DNA from: Taenia hydatigena
Taxonomy: Eukaryota; Platyhelminthes; Cestoda; Cyclophyllidea; Taeniidae
Assembly: GCA_036345935.2 (NCBI GenBank)
Contig: JADWOT020000002.1
Span: forward strand, 8,676,655 to 8,740,654
Direction: 5' to 3'
DNA: 64,000 nucleotides
A program made the position numbers and the translations under genes. The notes beneath the pieces are model-generated. The model was not told the DNA's origin, searched no databases, and worked only from the letters and a program-made list of their open reading frames with translations. How positions within the stretch are numbered: the stretch's first letter is position 1; each line of letters begins with the position of its first letter. Positions 45,566-59,039 of this stretch are shown here, in pieces.

Positions 45566-48500
45566 AGGCATACTTGCTGTGAGGTATCGGACTTGAATCA
45601 TAGGATCAACTGTTGTAATTATGTACTTTGAATTTATTTAAGAAGAAGAAACGTGTCTTTCATTGAGGAGCCCATATCAATAATCCACACATTATTCATC
45701 TTGAGGTGGAAGTTAGGCCGGAAGAGCGAAGCCTTGTGGGTGAGTCCCTATCTTCTTTGTCCGGCGTTCGTTCGCTGCCTAGATTATTAGCCTGGACAAT
45801 AATGTCCTGTGAGAAAAAGTGAATCACATAGCTGCATATGGACGTGGCATCTGCATTGCCCTCACAACTTTCATGCCCGTGTTCTGCGCAACATGATCTT
45901 CTCACGAAGGTTGAGCTTTGACATGGTGACAAGTGTAACAGTACATGTGCTCTCACTGTCTGTCATTGAAAATTATTTCGATGCATACATTGTTAGAGGA
46001 ATGCAGTTACTGCAGGACAGGTACTCGCCTTTTCGCCGCTGTATTGTTGAATCGTAAGTCAAGCGTAGAGACGCGTGAAAGACATGCATTTTAGCTGATT
46101 AAAAATAGTTTGTAAGGGGCCCGACAGTAGTGAAGTTCTTTTGCATGGACAGTGGCACACCAGCATTTTTGAGGTGCGTTGAGGTATGAGAGTGAAAATG
46201 ACTAGTTATCAGAGAGTTATTCTCGTTGCCTGTCAAACAAGCAACACCTTTGTGTTGGAAAGGAGATGAGAGGAGAGATCGCTGGGCTCGTGTACACTAA
46301 ATGGATTGCCCTACAAGCATGTCAGAGAGACTAACACTCTTCTCTGTCACTCACTGCGTTCTAAAAGGTCTTAAATATCAACATTGTATTTGTGTTTCCC
46401 TAGGGATAACAGTCATTAGGCACTATATCGCAAAAAGGTGATCAGCACCTCTATTTGTAAGCCGCTGTTTAGTACATATTGAAGTAGCAAACTTCCTGTG
46501 CATCCAAAATTGCAGACGAATTTCAATCCAGCTTCACCGGTAAAAGTCCCGTAGAATTGGAATTGGTGACTGCTGCCTGCAGTAGACCTCCAAACCTATC
46601 ATCCATTTGAACAGTATGTGCCAAAGTGTGTCACGCAAATGTCACAAATCTGACATGATCGGAAACGCGTGCCTCAAACAAACAAAAAAAAACTCATGCA
46701 GAAAACCACTCCTGCTGACCTACGGAGATTTGACACTTAACCTCTGGAATCATCGATCTTAACGCGTCCTCGTTGACACGATATGCATGTGTGACAAACA
46801 AATAAAGGGCAAACTCCAATTCGATTAGCATATGCAGCTTTTCAGTTCAGTCAGCAGACACAAGGGTGAGCCTCGAGTAAACCGAATGATGGAGTCTGAG
46901 AAGTTTCATGTGATTGCGTTCATTTTCGGCGGGTGCTACCTCACGAACTATGGGGTAGTCCACATCCAGGGAGGTAACAAGGCTTCAAGAATGACTAAAG
47001 CCCAGTTATTTGCAAAACATCTTCGCTGTTCAGCGTGCTGTCGAAGAGTACTGCACTCTTCAGCGACAGGCTTGAGCGGGGACGAAATCACCGTTTTTGC
47101 GCAACCTGTTGCAAAGCTTAAGAATTTACGATACCCTCGATCTTGTGCTGCTCATCAAAAGCGATTTCGAGTTGCGTTTCTATATCTCCTACCTTTGCAT
47201 CCACTTTGAATGGACGTATAATTTAATAGCTGTGAGATTACCTATGGTATAGCGCGCATCCATGTCAATGATATCGATTTCTTAGACTTCGAATTCATCA
47301 ATACGCTTTCATAAGCCCTGCCAACTCATACGATGTGACTCGCAACACGCGACCCTCCAATAAGGCGAATTACACTGACATTTACGTTATCACGGCAGCT
47401 AAGGTAATTGGACACCCGCAGCCTGGACATTGACATGGGCTTTGGTGTACGCAGTCTCACCGCTGTGCCTGAGTGGTTGCGCACAGACGAGTGCATTGAA
47501 AGCTGTTTAGCACGCGTCGCCAAACCACCATGGAGCTTCGATTGCAACACACGTTTGAACCTTGATGGAGTCAAGTGTCTTAAACTCTATTAAGAAGCCA
47601 ACAGGGAGAACGGGGTGGCATTTAAGGCAAAACCACTCCACCCTTCGTCCGAGTCGGAGGCTTCTGCCGCAGAATAGAAGTCCAACATCGACTTACTAAT
47701 TGCTGCTGCTTTCGAGGCGCACATGCAACGGATAGGCCAACGTCTTCTTGATCTTTAAAATACTGGTTAATCCTTACGTGGTGATGAATGTTGCAGTAAT
47801 ATCGGACCGCCCAAATGTGGTTTAGGCAATTTGAACCTAATGATAAAATGCCTCAACTTTACAAGTTCTCAAAACTTTACGAGTTCTAGAAGTGTATAAT
47901 ACTGACGAGCCACCCAATACAATAATCTAAAGTAAACGTATATTAAACAGCATTTCGCGATATCACGTTGAACAGTTAATGTTGCGTGACCTGGATTTGT
48001 ACTCTTGTGACACGCATTTGTTTGACCCAGGAGACTGCTCATGCTTTGCATGCATTTGTGTGCTGCACTAACAAAAGCAAATAAGCCCCTCTGACCTCAG
48101 CCTTCTCGAGATGGGATGATAAACTAAAATTAGGGATGCGCAAATAAACACATTTTGCAGGACTAACCATCACTAGCAGCTTAATTTGCACAAAGTTTTC
48201 CGAAGCAAACGATATGAAACGTTATGCGATTAAAATTTGGCGTCCTGATACTTTCTTGAGAGCAAAATAAGGCATCAAACTAGGACAGAATATACATTCA
48301 GCTAACAAAAGGGGTTGAGGCTGCTGGCATGGCCTGGAGGCTAGACCACCCAAATGACAGAACTAGACAGTCGATCAAGCTAGGCACTACAATAAAAACA
48401 GGACTAGCCAGCTATGAGGGTAAATGGCTTGTTACCCTCTCGAAAGCAAACCCAACTAACCTTCTATTATAAAAATGAGAAAAGAAATAAAAGGAAACAA

Positions 48501-49737
48501 GAGATATAAAATTGGTCCAAACTATTGCTATGCAAGCATAAAAATTGCGTTGTGTAGTATTTTCAGCATATCTAATCGGTATCACATGTTGATATTCAGA
48601 TGATTGTGTACCAAATGGCACAGAGGGTTAGCAGGCTAAGGTTGGATGTCAGGAGCGGCGTTTAGATGGCACAGAAGCACTGTTGTAGGGCGAATAACTT
48701 AGATGACGTTTCCGATTTTGATGTCCAAAATAATTTATTTGTATTCATAGAACAATGTTGCAGAGAGGCACAGTAACCTTGCGGCCGTCTATAATCGGGG
48801 ATACGATGAACGATTCCCACTGCATTCCTGTAATTCCGACAAATAGTATTTAGGTTGTTATGCGGCATCTGGAACACTGTTGCTCTGCATGATTAAAACC
48901 TGTGTACTACTGCGGTTTTAACTCGGTGGCTGGTGGTTCCCAATAGAGCCGCTTGCAGATGCGTTAATGCAAACAGGTAAAGACAACTGCATTTTAAGCT
49001 CACTGTCACGAAGTTATTTGCACTAACCTGTTTACAAAGTCAACGCGCAGACGACTAAGCGTAGTGCAGGGAACACGAATATGTTTTGCGCATGATAATC
49101 GAGGAAAGTTTGCAGTAAAGTTGGTGCTTTCGTCAGCACTAAACTAGCCTTAACCACAGGAGATAATGTAAAATCACATCTTCAGGAACATTTTATGAAT
49201 ACATAAGAACACTGGGGATGTTTAATACTTCATTTTGACACGCAGGAAGTCCTTATTCCCTCCTTGTCCCAAAAATTGGTTGTCACTAGGCTAGGCAGCA
49301 CACCGACGCAAGTCTAGAAGTAACTGATCACGTACACGTCTAGCTGCACGAATGTACAGGCATTCGCTAGATATAGAGCATGAGTTTGGATTAGATACAG
49401 TCTGAAAGAGAAAAATCTGGTTTCGCAAGTCACATGTTTATCTTGACCAGCTTATAGAGTTGAGAAAATCAACTGTTCCTTCAAGCATGGCGAAATCGAC
49501 TTACTCTCGCCCACACGGGTGGCAAAATGGTTTGGGAACAATCGCAGCATGGCCATTCATGGATGTTCAGATCCGTTGCTGTAATTACAAAATCGCCTTT
49601 TGCACCAACATTATCAGTTATAAACTGATAGTTTTTATACCAGTTTGTTCAACTTTAGTATTTGTGTGACCACTTAGCAACGAATTTTAAACGATTAAAC
49701 CTTCAATCATTTCGTCTATGAGAACAATTCAGCAAGT
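45566..49737. other. unassigned sequence upstream of the ankyrin gene
   Basis: No recognised gene. A 125-codon ORF at 46832-47209 has no domain pattern or partner exon. No clear TATA box was seen close to the ankyrin start codon. Confidence 0.4.
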
Positions 49738-49758
49738 ATGAGCGACTCCGAAGTGCAT
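49738..49758 (+). CDS. exon 1 of ankyrin gene (21 nt)
   Basis: ATG followed by six codons (MSDSEVH) and a consensus donor gtaagt at 49759, phase 0. The tiny exon is accepted because it joins exactly in frame to the next exon. Confidence 0.55.
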
Positions 49759-50770
49759 GTAAGTTCTCCTTTCTGTGCATGGATTACTTCGATATTTGTT
49801 ACAGCATTGCTTCAGCAGCGACAATTTTTTTATTATACAATGTATCATTGATTCCAAACGCCTAATAGCGCAAACGCATTTTGGCACATCACTGTTTAAA
49901 AGAAAAGTGGCCACAACAATTTTCCTGATTGCCAACCTTGTTCAAGCCGCCCGACCGAGATGCCCATTCACTTCTTTCTCTTATAGAAAAGGCGAAAAAT
50001 TGCTGGTCCTTCAGGCAGTGATTCTACTTCAATTACCCTGTCTCAAGCAGTAGACTCCAATATGCTCCAAGTTGCTAAACAACTACTGGAAAAAGGCGTG
50101 CGTTGTTTTGGACCTACTATTGTTTCTCTAGTATAAAGCGACGAGCCGAGAACACGTTTTTCACCCTCATAAAACCGCGCATAATATTCACGCAGCTAGC
50201 TAAGCATAGCGCTTGTTTCATGTCTACTTTAGTTGCAAAGTAACAGCTCTAGCAACCACAAGTCCAAATTTTGTCACTATTTGTAAAATAACATTGCTAC
50301 CCCCGTATCGACAGATAATTTTATGCATCTAATACAAAGTTGCACAAATATACTAGGCTGATCCCAATGTTCACACAGAAGATCCTACGACGACTCCACT
50401 CATGGAAGCCACAGCAATGGGCTACATAGAAATGATGCAGCTCCTTCTCGAGAATGGGGCTTACACTTACCTGTCTGATCACCGTGGCAACACTCCTCTC
50501 CACTGGGCGGCGAGGAAAGGCAATTTGGTTGCTGTCACTCTGTTGTGTGAGTCGGATAGCTCCACCGATGTGAAGAACATGAGCAACCAAACACCGCTAA
50601 TGGATGCCCGTAGACATGGTCACTCTGATATTGTGCAATACTTGCTTCGGTACGAGGCCAGTGAACAAGTCCAGCCAGCTGATGGAAATGCCTCCACGTC
50701 TATTGCTGCTCGTTTCATGGCGCGTGGCATCTCTGATTTTGTATCCAGTTTTTTCATTGCGCATAGCTAA
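49738..50770 (+). CDS. small ankyrin-repeat protein gene, three coding exons
   Basis: Exons 49738-49758, 49987-50101 and 50379-50770 join into 528 nt, 175 residues plus stop, with no break. The N-terminus MSDSEVHKRRKIAGPSG has a basic KRRK cluster that could act as a nuclear localisation signal. Four ankyrin repeats follow: residues about 24-46, 50-80 (TPLMEA), 82-113 (NTPLHWAARKGNL) and 115-140 (TPLMDARRHGHSDIV). A 35-residue non-repeat tail ends HS. Ankyrin repeats bind proteins; partner and process cannot be told here. The exon 2/3 junction splits repeat 1 from repeat 2. The 3' end is uncertain: splicing out of exon 3 to a candidate exon at 51024-51096 would replace the tail. Confidence 0.75.
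49987..50101 (+). CDS. exon 2 of ankyrin gene
   Basis: Acceptor tttctcttatag before 49987. 115 nt encode KRRKIAGPSGSDSTSITL and SQAVDSNMLQVAKQLLEKGV, the last being an ankyrin helix pair. The donor gttgtt at 50102 is weak but is the one that restores frame (phase 1) with exon 3. Confidence 0.6.
50379..50770 (+). CDS. exon 3 of ankyrin gene
   Basis: Acceptor gttcacacag before 50379. The exon encodes the three best ankyrin repeats (TPLMEA, NTPLHWAARKG, TPLMDARRHGH) and runs to TAA at 50768-50770. Possible internal donors are gtacga at 50650 and gtccag near 50668. Confidence 0.75.
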
Positions 50771-51023
50771 GCGATTGTTTAATTCCATCATTCGTATAAA
50801 AATACTCCTAACTAGAACATTTCCTTCGTCGGCGTCAGATAATGCCCATTATTCTTAACTGCCTTTGCTGCAATGCTTTGAAATTGCACGAATTTTATAC
50901 GGCATATTATTATAGTGGAACATTATCGCAAAGCTGTCATTTGCGTTACTGTTGGGTGTGTAGGAACTACGAAATCAAATTCACAAATTGATTGAAAACT
51001 TAAGACAAATTTTGATATTTTAG

Positions 51024-51096
51024 GAAACTCAGAGACCAGAGGATGCAATGGGTGAGGAAAGTGAGAGTGCTAGGCTCTCATATATCTCTACTGAAG
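51024..51096 (+). CDS. candidate downstream exon of ankyrin gene
   Basis: Acceptor gatattttag and consensus donor gtaaga flank 73 nt open in at least two frames. One encodes ETQRPEDAMGEESESARLSY, an acidic serine-rich stretch. A possible terminal exon follows at 51507-51566 (acceptor tttgtttgcag). Which exon-3 donor would feed it, and in which frame, is unclear. Confidence 0.35.
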
Positions 51097-51566
51097 GTAA
51101 GAACATTATGCGGACGGATTATGCACTGGTTTCGGAACCAGTCAAATAATGGTGTTTTAATCAGACGTTAAATGGGTGCCGCTGCGATAAAAATCATTAG
51201 GAATGTTGACTGAATTTCTAATAGCCTGTTTGATAACATGAGGTCTGCAGTTCACCGTCATATCTGCCACTCCTATTTGCCAGAATTTTTGAATACGATT
51301 TGACGTAAATAACAAATTTGTCCCATCAAAGAAAGCCAGCAAACTGTAGGTGCGGGACGAATGCTGGTATCTTTGTTTGTTACTGCATTCAACTCCCTAC
51401 AGTCCGCACAGCTATTGGCCATCGCCATTTTTATGTACTTCAATAAATTTGACTTTATAATTTAGCCTTAAACCAACCTGATTAGATGCTCAGCTTTTGT
51501 TTGCAGATTTCAGCTGCATCTTTCTTCAGCAGTGAGACGGTTGTGCTGGCCTCAGAAACTTGGTAG

Positions 51567-54500
51567 AATGAAAAGACACCTCCTTCAAAAGTGGCGACGG
51601 CTTTAGCGCTGTGCAAATCATCGGCACTACACATCCTGTCTTAAGGCAATTCTAGACACAAATATTTCCCTCGCTATCTACTTTGGCTATACGAATCTGC
51701 ATGAACAGCACTTATTCTGCTGCTGAGTTTCATTTCTCGCTGAGTCTAACTTCGTCAGATGTAAAGCAACAAATGCCACATGACTAAGGGTAGGAAGGGA
51801 CAGAATGATGGGCTTCGAGTTAACAGCTGTAAAGTCACAAGTGCTGCTGAATGAACGGTCTATTTTACATCGAGCAGAACGGAACAGAATCAAACGAAAT
51901 CCAAGGAAAGGAGCTGTCATTTTATTTTGAAGTATAGTTTAAAGAGATGCGATCCCGCGTGTAGCTCTTAATGCCTCATGGTCGCAAACTTGACCAGGTC
52001 TCAATGCAATTCGGTCGTAATGCAGCAACGCTCCTCGACCAAACTGCGCGAAGGATCTGCACGTCTTCCGTGGACGATTATCCGTTTGAAGGTCTTGTTT
52101 GCGGAAGAGCCACTAAGGACTCATTTTGCTAGAAGTTGGAGAGTTTTTGCTTACTCGCAGTGAGCTTTAAGCACTTTCTCATGAAGATAAACGAAGTCCC
52201 TGGCGAGCGTCTACTCATTCTGCTCCATAAAGAGGACTAGATATAATGCATATCATGCTGTTATGACTTTGTGTTCGGAATGAATCCTACGATTTGTGCT
52301 CAGGCCAATGGATTTCGCTACAGAGCGTTGACGTTGTGGAACCTTTATTGCACTAGAAACAGAAATAGCGCATTAATCATATGGCCCAAGTTAGGCTTTA
52401 AAAGCTGTGCCGTCGCTGATAGAGGATAGGCTGATGCACACTGCCGCAAATATAGCGGTCGTCTTGGTTGCCTTGCCCTCTTTTACCCCCAAGCTTCTTG
52501 AACGAACAAAGTGATTTGGTAAGGGCACTTTTGTGGGCAATCATAAAAGAAGCGAAATGCATTTCTAGCTTTCGTCTGTCTTGAGCAGATCTGACGACGT
52601 CTCCATCTTCGGATTTGCGCTCAGTCAATTCTTCTCGCTGATGAACCCTACTTCAACGAAATGTGCATCCCTTTGATGTCAGGTTTGGAAACCATCCATT
52701 TAAGCCTAAAATATACGGCGTATCATGATTCGCTGACAACTATTCAATCATTAAGCAGAAATTACTGTTGCAGTTATGGGTTGCTGCTTTAAAAGTCACC
52801 CTAAAGTCCTAAAGCATCTTCAAATGATGCGGATGTCATCATCGCAACGCCGTTTAGGCTGAATGCTGTGTGCCTTTGGCAACAGATCACCTAGATTTCC
52901 TCTGCTGTGCGTTTGTCAAACGACTAAGTCTCCGAGTCATAGTAGTAGTCCTTAAGCTCTTAACCTGCATCAATAGTGTTCATTATGCCCATGCATTGCG
53001 GCGTGTTTCGTCCGTCAAGAGCTCTCAACACTAATCACTGCTGCGGCGAATCTAGCGACTTGTTCAGCTAAATTGCGATCGGAATATAAGTGTAGATTAT
53101 GATCCTTATATTATTTTATGTGGCGCTTCGTCAAACTCCCTGGTTGACAAGAACTTGCGCTTCATCAAAAGTGAGGGAAGGCACTCTTCCTGTCTTCATC
53201 AAGACTACACTGATCCCTTTTGATATGGGAACATAAGGGTGTTGCAAAGCAATCAGCTCACTTGTGTCAGGAATTTTCGTAGGGAAGAAGAGACAAACAG
53301 GGGTAGCGCTGCAACTATGGCAACTTTAATGAAACTTATCTTAGGCTGTTGACTCCATCTCCTAAAAGAAATATGTAATACAGCATAAAGCCATGCAATA
53401 GTGCCTTGTAACAATAAAAGGTGGGAATTTCGCAGACAGTTATGATAAAAGTAGCACAAATGAATGAAAATTGTTGATGGATCGAGCAGCTTTCCTTATC
53501 ATAGAGTGTGTATTCATTAAAGAGTATTCTTAGGATCCCCGATAATAAGCATCAGCTCCTACGGTAGTCAGTGCATGTTTGATTGGATCGCGAGTTAATA
53601 AAAGGATTGTAAAAGACACTCGGTTTGATTCAAGTCGACATATCTTAAGCAAACTTGTGCACATTCTCCTGAGTTTACTTGTTGCGTTGAATGTTCTTTT
53701 CATGTGAGGAATCGGCTGGAGTATTTTGTAGCGGTACCACCTATCTACAAAAATGGTCAAAGATGCTTAAAGGGCTGATAACCCGTGGGTTGTTTGTGCA
53801 GTACGTGTGATATTAGAACCGGTCTCAATATGCCTTTTATCATAAACAGATGACCTGCTCGACTTAATTTTGCAAGATTTATAGGGCTCACTGCTCGTTT
53901 GGCACATTGACACAAACTACACAAACGTGTCTGCATATAGTACAAGATGTGCACGCAGACCCTTATTCAAGGCCATCACTTAAATAGGCACTACGCTTAT
54001 TCGAACGTGTCTTCACGTGTCAAGCAGGCAGGCCTCGCCGCCGTATAGACCGTGAAAATGCCATGAAATGAGAGAAGAAAATAACTTTCTTCTTGGCGGC
54101 AAGCGCAATCCAAAAGCATGATTTTAGAGATGGATGGGGGAGTCAGAACTTATGGGAAATGCTAATTGTATTTTATTCTGATTCGTCGTCAAACACGGGC
54201 ATAAGAAGTGAGTAAAGTGGTGGCTATTATCAGTGCAATAAGGTATGCGTCCTCTTCCACATCAGTCATTTCATTGTTAATGTCTTCATTACTATGCCTA
54301 GTGAGTACACGGTTCATTAGTAGGGGTGGAAGACTGCATATGTAACGATAACAATTGAAGACAAATTCCATCTCTGCGCTGGCACTTTCATTATTCTCAT
54401 CCAGAATAAATGACGTTTGGTAAACTGCGCCTTACGTTCAGTTTTGTGTTTGGCCTAATTTCATCATTCACTTCAGAATCGCTCTCTTGATCAATATTGG

Positions 54501-57500
54501 TTCAATGAAGTTGTGGTAAATGCTCTCGACACTTGCGCACATTGATCCCCTCGTTGCGAAAATGTGCGAAAACTTTTCTTTGATACTCGTGGAAACTATA
54601 CCGAACATGCTGTGGGATCTCCCTTTTGTTAATTTGCTACACGTGGAGATCCAAGTATCCGCGCCTTGTTTCACTTGATGTAGACAACACCATCCAAATT
54701 CCTAGTCATTTTTTTCATCTATGTCGAATAAATCGCTTTAGCGATTCGCTAAATAAATTTGAACATTTTGCTTGATGAATCCAGCAAGTGACGCGTTTGC
54801 TGGCTAAATGCCGGAAAGCACGTTACACACTGTGAACGCAATCTTAGAGAAACATAGTAATGAATTGTGCATCAATACGCTCCAGTCACTGGTTGCGATT
54901 AGTGCGACTGGCGATCCTGCTAAGTTTCCTTAAGACTTTGTTATGTGATAGACGATCTCGTCTAGACTGCAGGCCGTCAGACATTTTACTTCTTTATCCG
55001 GTCCAAATATCTCTCGCCGGCATACAACAGTTAGTGCACTCAAATGGTACGCGATAATGCCTGGCTAATCAAAAAGGCCCTTTACAACCCTTAATTGCTC
55101 TTGAGACCTTCCATACCATGTCTAACATCGAGGATTCCAAAATCCTAAAAGCGGTCTCTAAATTAGCATAATTTCGCAAAAAAGGAACAAAATGATCATT
55201 GCGCCTACGAGGCTGGCAGAAATCAGCCATACCTGAATCGTGTTCCTACTTCGGGTGTCAAATTATGACCAAATTTGCATGAGCAACGCCGCAGACTGGT
55301 CAATCGGCAAACATGGAACCGATGCTATTTGCAGGAATTGCACGCAGGAGTTTAGGGCAATGCTGACTAGGCCAAAAGTGATTCTCCTACTCTGCAAAAG
55401 TAAGCAAACAAGGTCTCGAACATTGCCAAACTGAATAATGTCATATGAGCTATTAAGGCCCGTGGTGCAGATTTCTTCGCAAATATCATTACCTGCTGCT
55501 AAGCTAGTAAATCATACATATTAAATATATTATTTTACAGCAACATGGTTTGCGGTTCCTAGCCTTCCTCCATTCAAAACAGTCACATTTAAATTTAGTC
55601 AAGCCTTTTTATTAATTTGCAAGGGGCAGAAACAATGCATCCAGCCTGTCCATTGGTTTATGGAAATGCGGCAGCAATAGTGATAAACTCGCAGAATATG
55701 CTAAAAGTCATAAAATAAGGCGCCGGTGACAAATTTGGCGAGAATTTTAAAGAAGCGCGGAGAAAGAGAACGAAATATTAGAAAAACAAATAATTTGTAA
55801 ACACACGCACCTTAGTTAGAGCCAAGAAATTTATGCTAGGGGCAGCGGTAGCCAAAATTATTTTAATAAAGGCACTACAAAACAAAGAGCAGAACACGCG
55901 GATTGGGAATGCAGAAGGAAATCTCAAGGAGAGATACGTCGGGTCTCACCATCGCGCTTTGTTAAAAGGTCCTAATTGGTCCCACTTTACCACCGTCGCC
56001 CTCCGATCTACTGATTTAAAGGAGACACGGGCTTCACCCTCTTGCGCACATTTTTAAGCAACACAGAGCCTACTCACACTAGTGAGTTTCGTGGAAGTTT
56101 CATACGAATGGAAGTAGGATAAAATTAAGGGGACATGAGATCAAATTGGGTAATGCGTTGCCTTCACGGACCAGGCACCTTATTCAGGCCACCTTCTACT
56201 TCGATAGCCCTTGGCGACCAGCTGCACGCTCTGTGAAAAGAAGGGTTGAAGGATTTCGGAGACTGCTGACTCACGAACACTTCCCACGAAATCATCTTAC
56301 GATACATGAGTAGAAACACTTACCCTGATGCAACAATGGTAGCATTCTTTAAGGATGGCCATATGATGCCTTCAACTCACAACTCGCGCCTAACAGTGAC
56401 ACTTTTGGACACAGATGCTTCTTAACTATCCCTCATGTATGTTTCGATCTTCAGCTTGACAATTGTGTTAGTCTACGAAGCCATCATGATGATACTGAGT
56501 CTCGTCGATAAATTTAATGGTGCTTGCCAAATCAATTCAACCAACTTCGTACAATGCATATGGTTAGCAGGATTCAGTCCTTCACTAAGTTCACTTCTGA
56601 TAGCAATGATGCAGAAAAACTTTCGTTTTAATGAACTGAAAAGGGCACCATCGAATGTCTATTTCTTGATCGCAGTGTCGAATCGATGTTCTTGGGATCT
56701 TAGCAACAGCCTCATGAACTGATTCGAAGCTTTATGCTAAGGGACCCGTTGAAGGACGACTAGCGTGCGTGAGGTCACTAAATGCAGGAACCTTCTTAAA
56801 TCCTTTTGTCAATCCTTACACGTTAGATGAACCTAAATCACTATTCCAACCATGTTTTGTGTAATAATCGCCAAATGCAGCAAACAAACCTCCAGGACCC
56901 AAGACCATTACTCTCAACAACAAAATCGCGTTGGTCCCTCCTGCAGTGACTCGTTCTTGATGATCTTGAACCGTGAGCTTTCAAACTGTCTCCCTTCTAG
57001 CAGTCACTTCACCGCACAATTAGTGTGAAATTCAGATGGTACCTAAATTTTACGACGCAGTTGAGGGTTGACGTCTAGTCTATCTCCTTTCCAAGTTTGC
57101 AACGCATCGACTCACTGTCCCACCTGTGTGCTACAAAAGAGATCATAACAGGTCAACTGAAGCGATCGAAATGAAGGCGGCGTACCATCATTTGCGTTTC
57201 GAAATCACGCAGGATGTGCAATGCGATCCCATTGTTTGTCAAGGGGGTCCACACAGAGAAGGTTTCAAATCCTACCTCCTTCTGCAATCTACTTTAAATA
57301 AAGAAGTAGTAGCGAGTTAGTTCGTTCTTCATAGGCAAGCACACTTTATCGTTCATGCAGCCATGACGTCACTCCACCAAACTCGGGGTAAATCATCGCG
57401 ATCTAACGCAAATGAAGAGGGCGGTCGCACTTTCCAATGGCTTGCGTCTTAAATTGAGCATGTCAGAGTAACAGCTAATTCATCGGATCATGCAATGTCC

Positions 57501-57589
57501 TCAAGGTCTTCTCGTCTGCAAAACAACGATGCGCTTGGGTCATTGCACTTCTTCACAGCACACGTGACCTCGCATCGCATCAGCTCTTC
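51567..57589. other. unassigned intergenic sequence (6 kb)
   Basis: No recognised domain, RNA gene or repeat structure. ORFs such as 56435-56722 (hydrophobic start) and 57126-57320 have no supporting signals. Confidence 0.4.
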
Positions 57590-57990
57590 ATTTCCCCATC
57601 GCTGCATAAAGCTTCACACGTCGCTCCGTTTTGTAAAGAATTTTACGAATTCGCCTTAACTATAGCATCATATCTGAGCAGGGTTGCAACACCATTTGCT
57701 GGAAGACATGATTCACATTTAAAGCAGGTACAATGCTGTCAAATATTGTGACTGCATCCAGTCTCGCACTGGTTCCGCCGATTAGGAGCCCCTGACCAAT
57801 GCCATGCGCTTATCGGTGCACAGTAATGTCTTCTCCCTTCCACTTGGCAGCTGTTCCAGTTCGAACTGAAATGTCTGACAGTCTGTTATGAACAGACCTG
57901 AAGCGATCCGAATACGAGAGCAATTTAAGTGTTCGGCTACTATACGCAAGCATTTTCTCACTTTGTAGGTGGCCCTACGACTTCCGTCAC
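57590..57990 (+). repeat. third copy of the outer-arm segment (fragment)
   Basis: Similar to about 27660-28030 in the same orientation, so reversed relative to the left arm: catttccccat, then a gggttgcaacacc block, then cttctcccttccacttggca, which matches the right arm with one change. It is more diverged than the two outer arms are from each other. Confidence 0.6.
57782..57905 (-). pseudogene. conserved coding-like fragment (REKT motif), third copy
   Basis: Frame homologous to 7029-7163 and 27838-27975: TDCQTFQFELEQLPSGREKT, then KRMALVRGS and a stop. The reading frame is kept without stops although the nucleotide sequence is well diverged. Confidence 0.3.
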
Positions 57991-59039
57991 TAAAATGACG
58001 CTGATTAAGCACATATGTCTAGTGATCGAACACATTTCTCAGTTGGTCGAATTTATGCACAATGGTCGCGTTAAAAAGCTGTGTATCTATAATTTTGCGC
58101 AAAGAAAATTTGACAGGCTAATAGCAATGACTCGACTGGCAAACTAACGCAGTAGGGGAATGAAAGAATGGTGTCAGTCTAGCCTAGGAGGCAATTTTCG
58201 GCAACAGAAATTAAGACAGTTTTACCATTAGCAACTTATTCCGAATTGGCACTACTATCTGTTGCAACGCATATACGAGAAGAGATTCTCTGATGTTTAC
58301 TGATCCATGTAAATAAAATAGAGGCAGCCAATGAAGGTAAGGACTGAATTACTTATATCAGCGGGATGTTTTTCGAGGACCCAGTTCAAGTGAACAAGTC
58401 TGGCTCTCCAAGTTGAAAATGAACCGACTTTCTTGTTGTGAAAACGTTTCTGAAGTACGAACAGTCACATGCACTTTGCATGGAAACGCGAGGAAACTTC
58501 TGAGGATGGGGAATGAAAGAGGGACTTACAAATTTTTCATTTACAAAGTGTAGCAAAATCATAGCTAAGAAAGGTTGTTCAATATAGAACCGACTTTAGG
58601 CGTACATCTCCGTGTTCCAAGTCTGTACCACGGATTCAGGCAAATGGTCATCATCATGCAAGTATCGAAGCATCTCTGCAACGAGCCTTCCCAATTGGAT
58701 CGCGATTACATGTGGTGTTGCTGTGAAAGTGGAATCCGAAAGTTGTTTCCTATTCTTCTGTTAAAATCATCGCAAATTATCTCATCCTTATCATATTCCT
58801 CTTCCAAATCTTGTCAAAGCCCACTGCTAAAGGCGAAGACCAGGGTGGGTCTCATTTAGGGCTGATTTTGTTTTCCGCTGTCAAGATAATTTTTATTGGC
58901 CTTCGCTGAAGTCGAAGTTGAACATAATGCTAAAGTAGATGAACTACTGCCCGAGTGCATAAGCTCTGAGGCTACCTGCGTGGCCTTTAGTCAATGCTAG
59001 TCAGCAAAAGCACAAAAGCAGAGGCATTTATGGTACAGT
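57991..59039. other. unassigned sequence between third-copy fragments
   Basis: I see no recognised feature or clear match to the arms. Confidence 0.35.

Noticed and set aside
56435..57320. Possible retrotransposon polymerase fragments
   Set aside because: I looked for reverse-transcriptase motifs such as a Y-x-D-D core and found none in frame.
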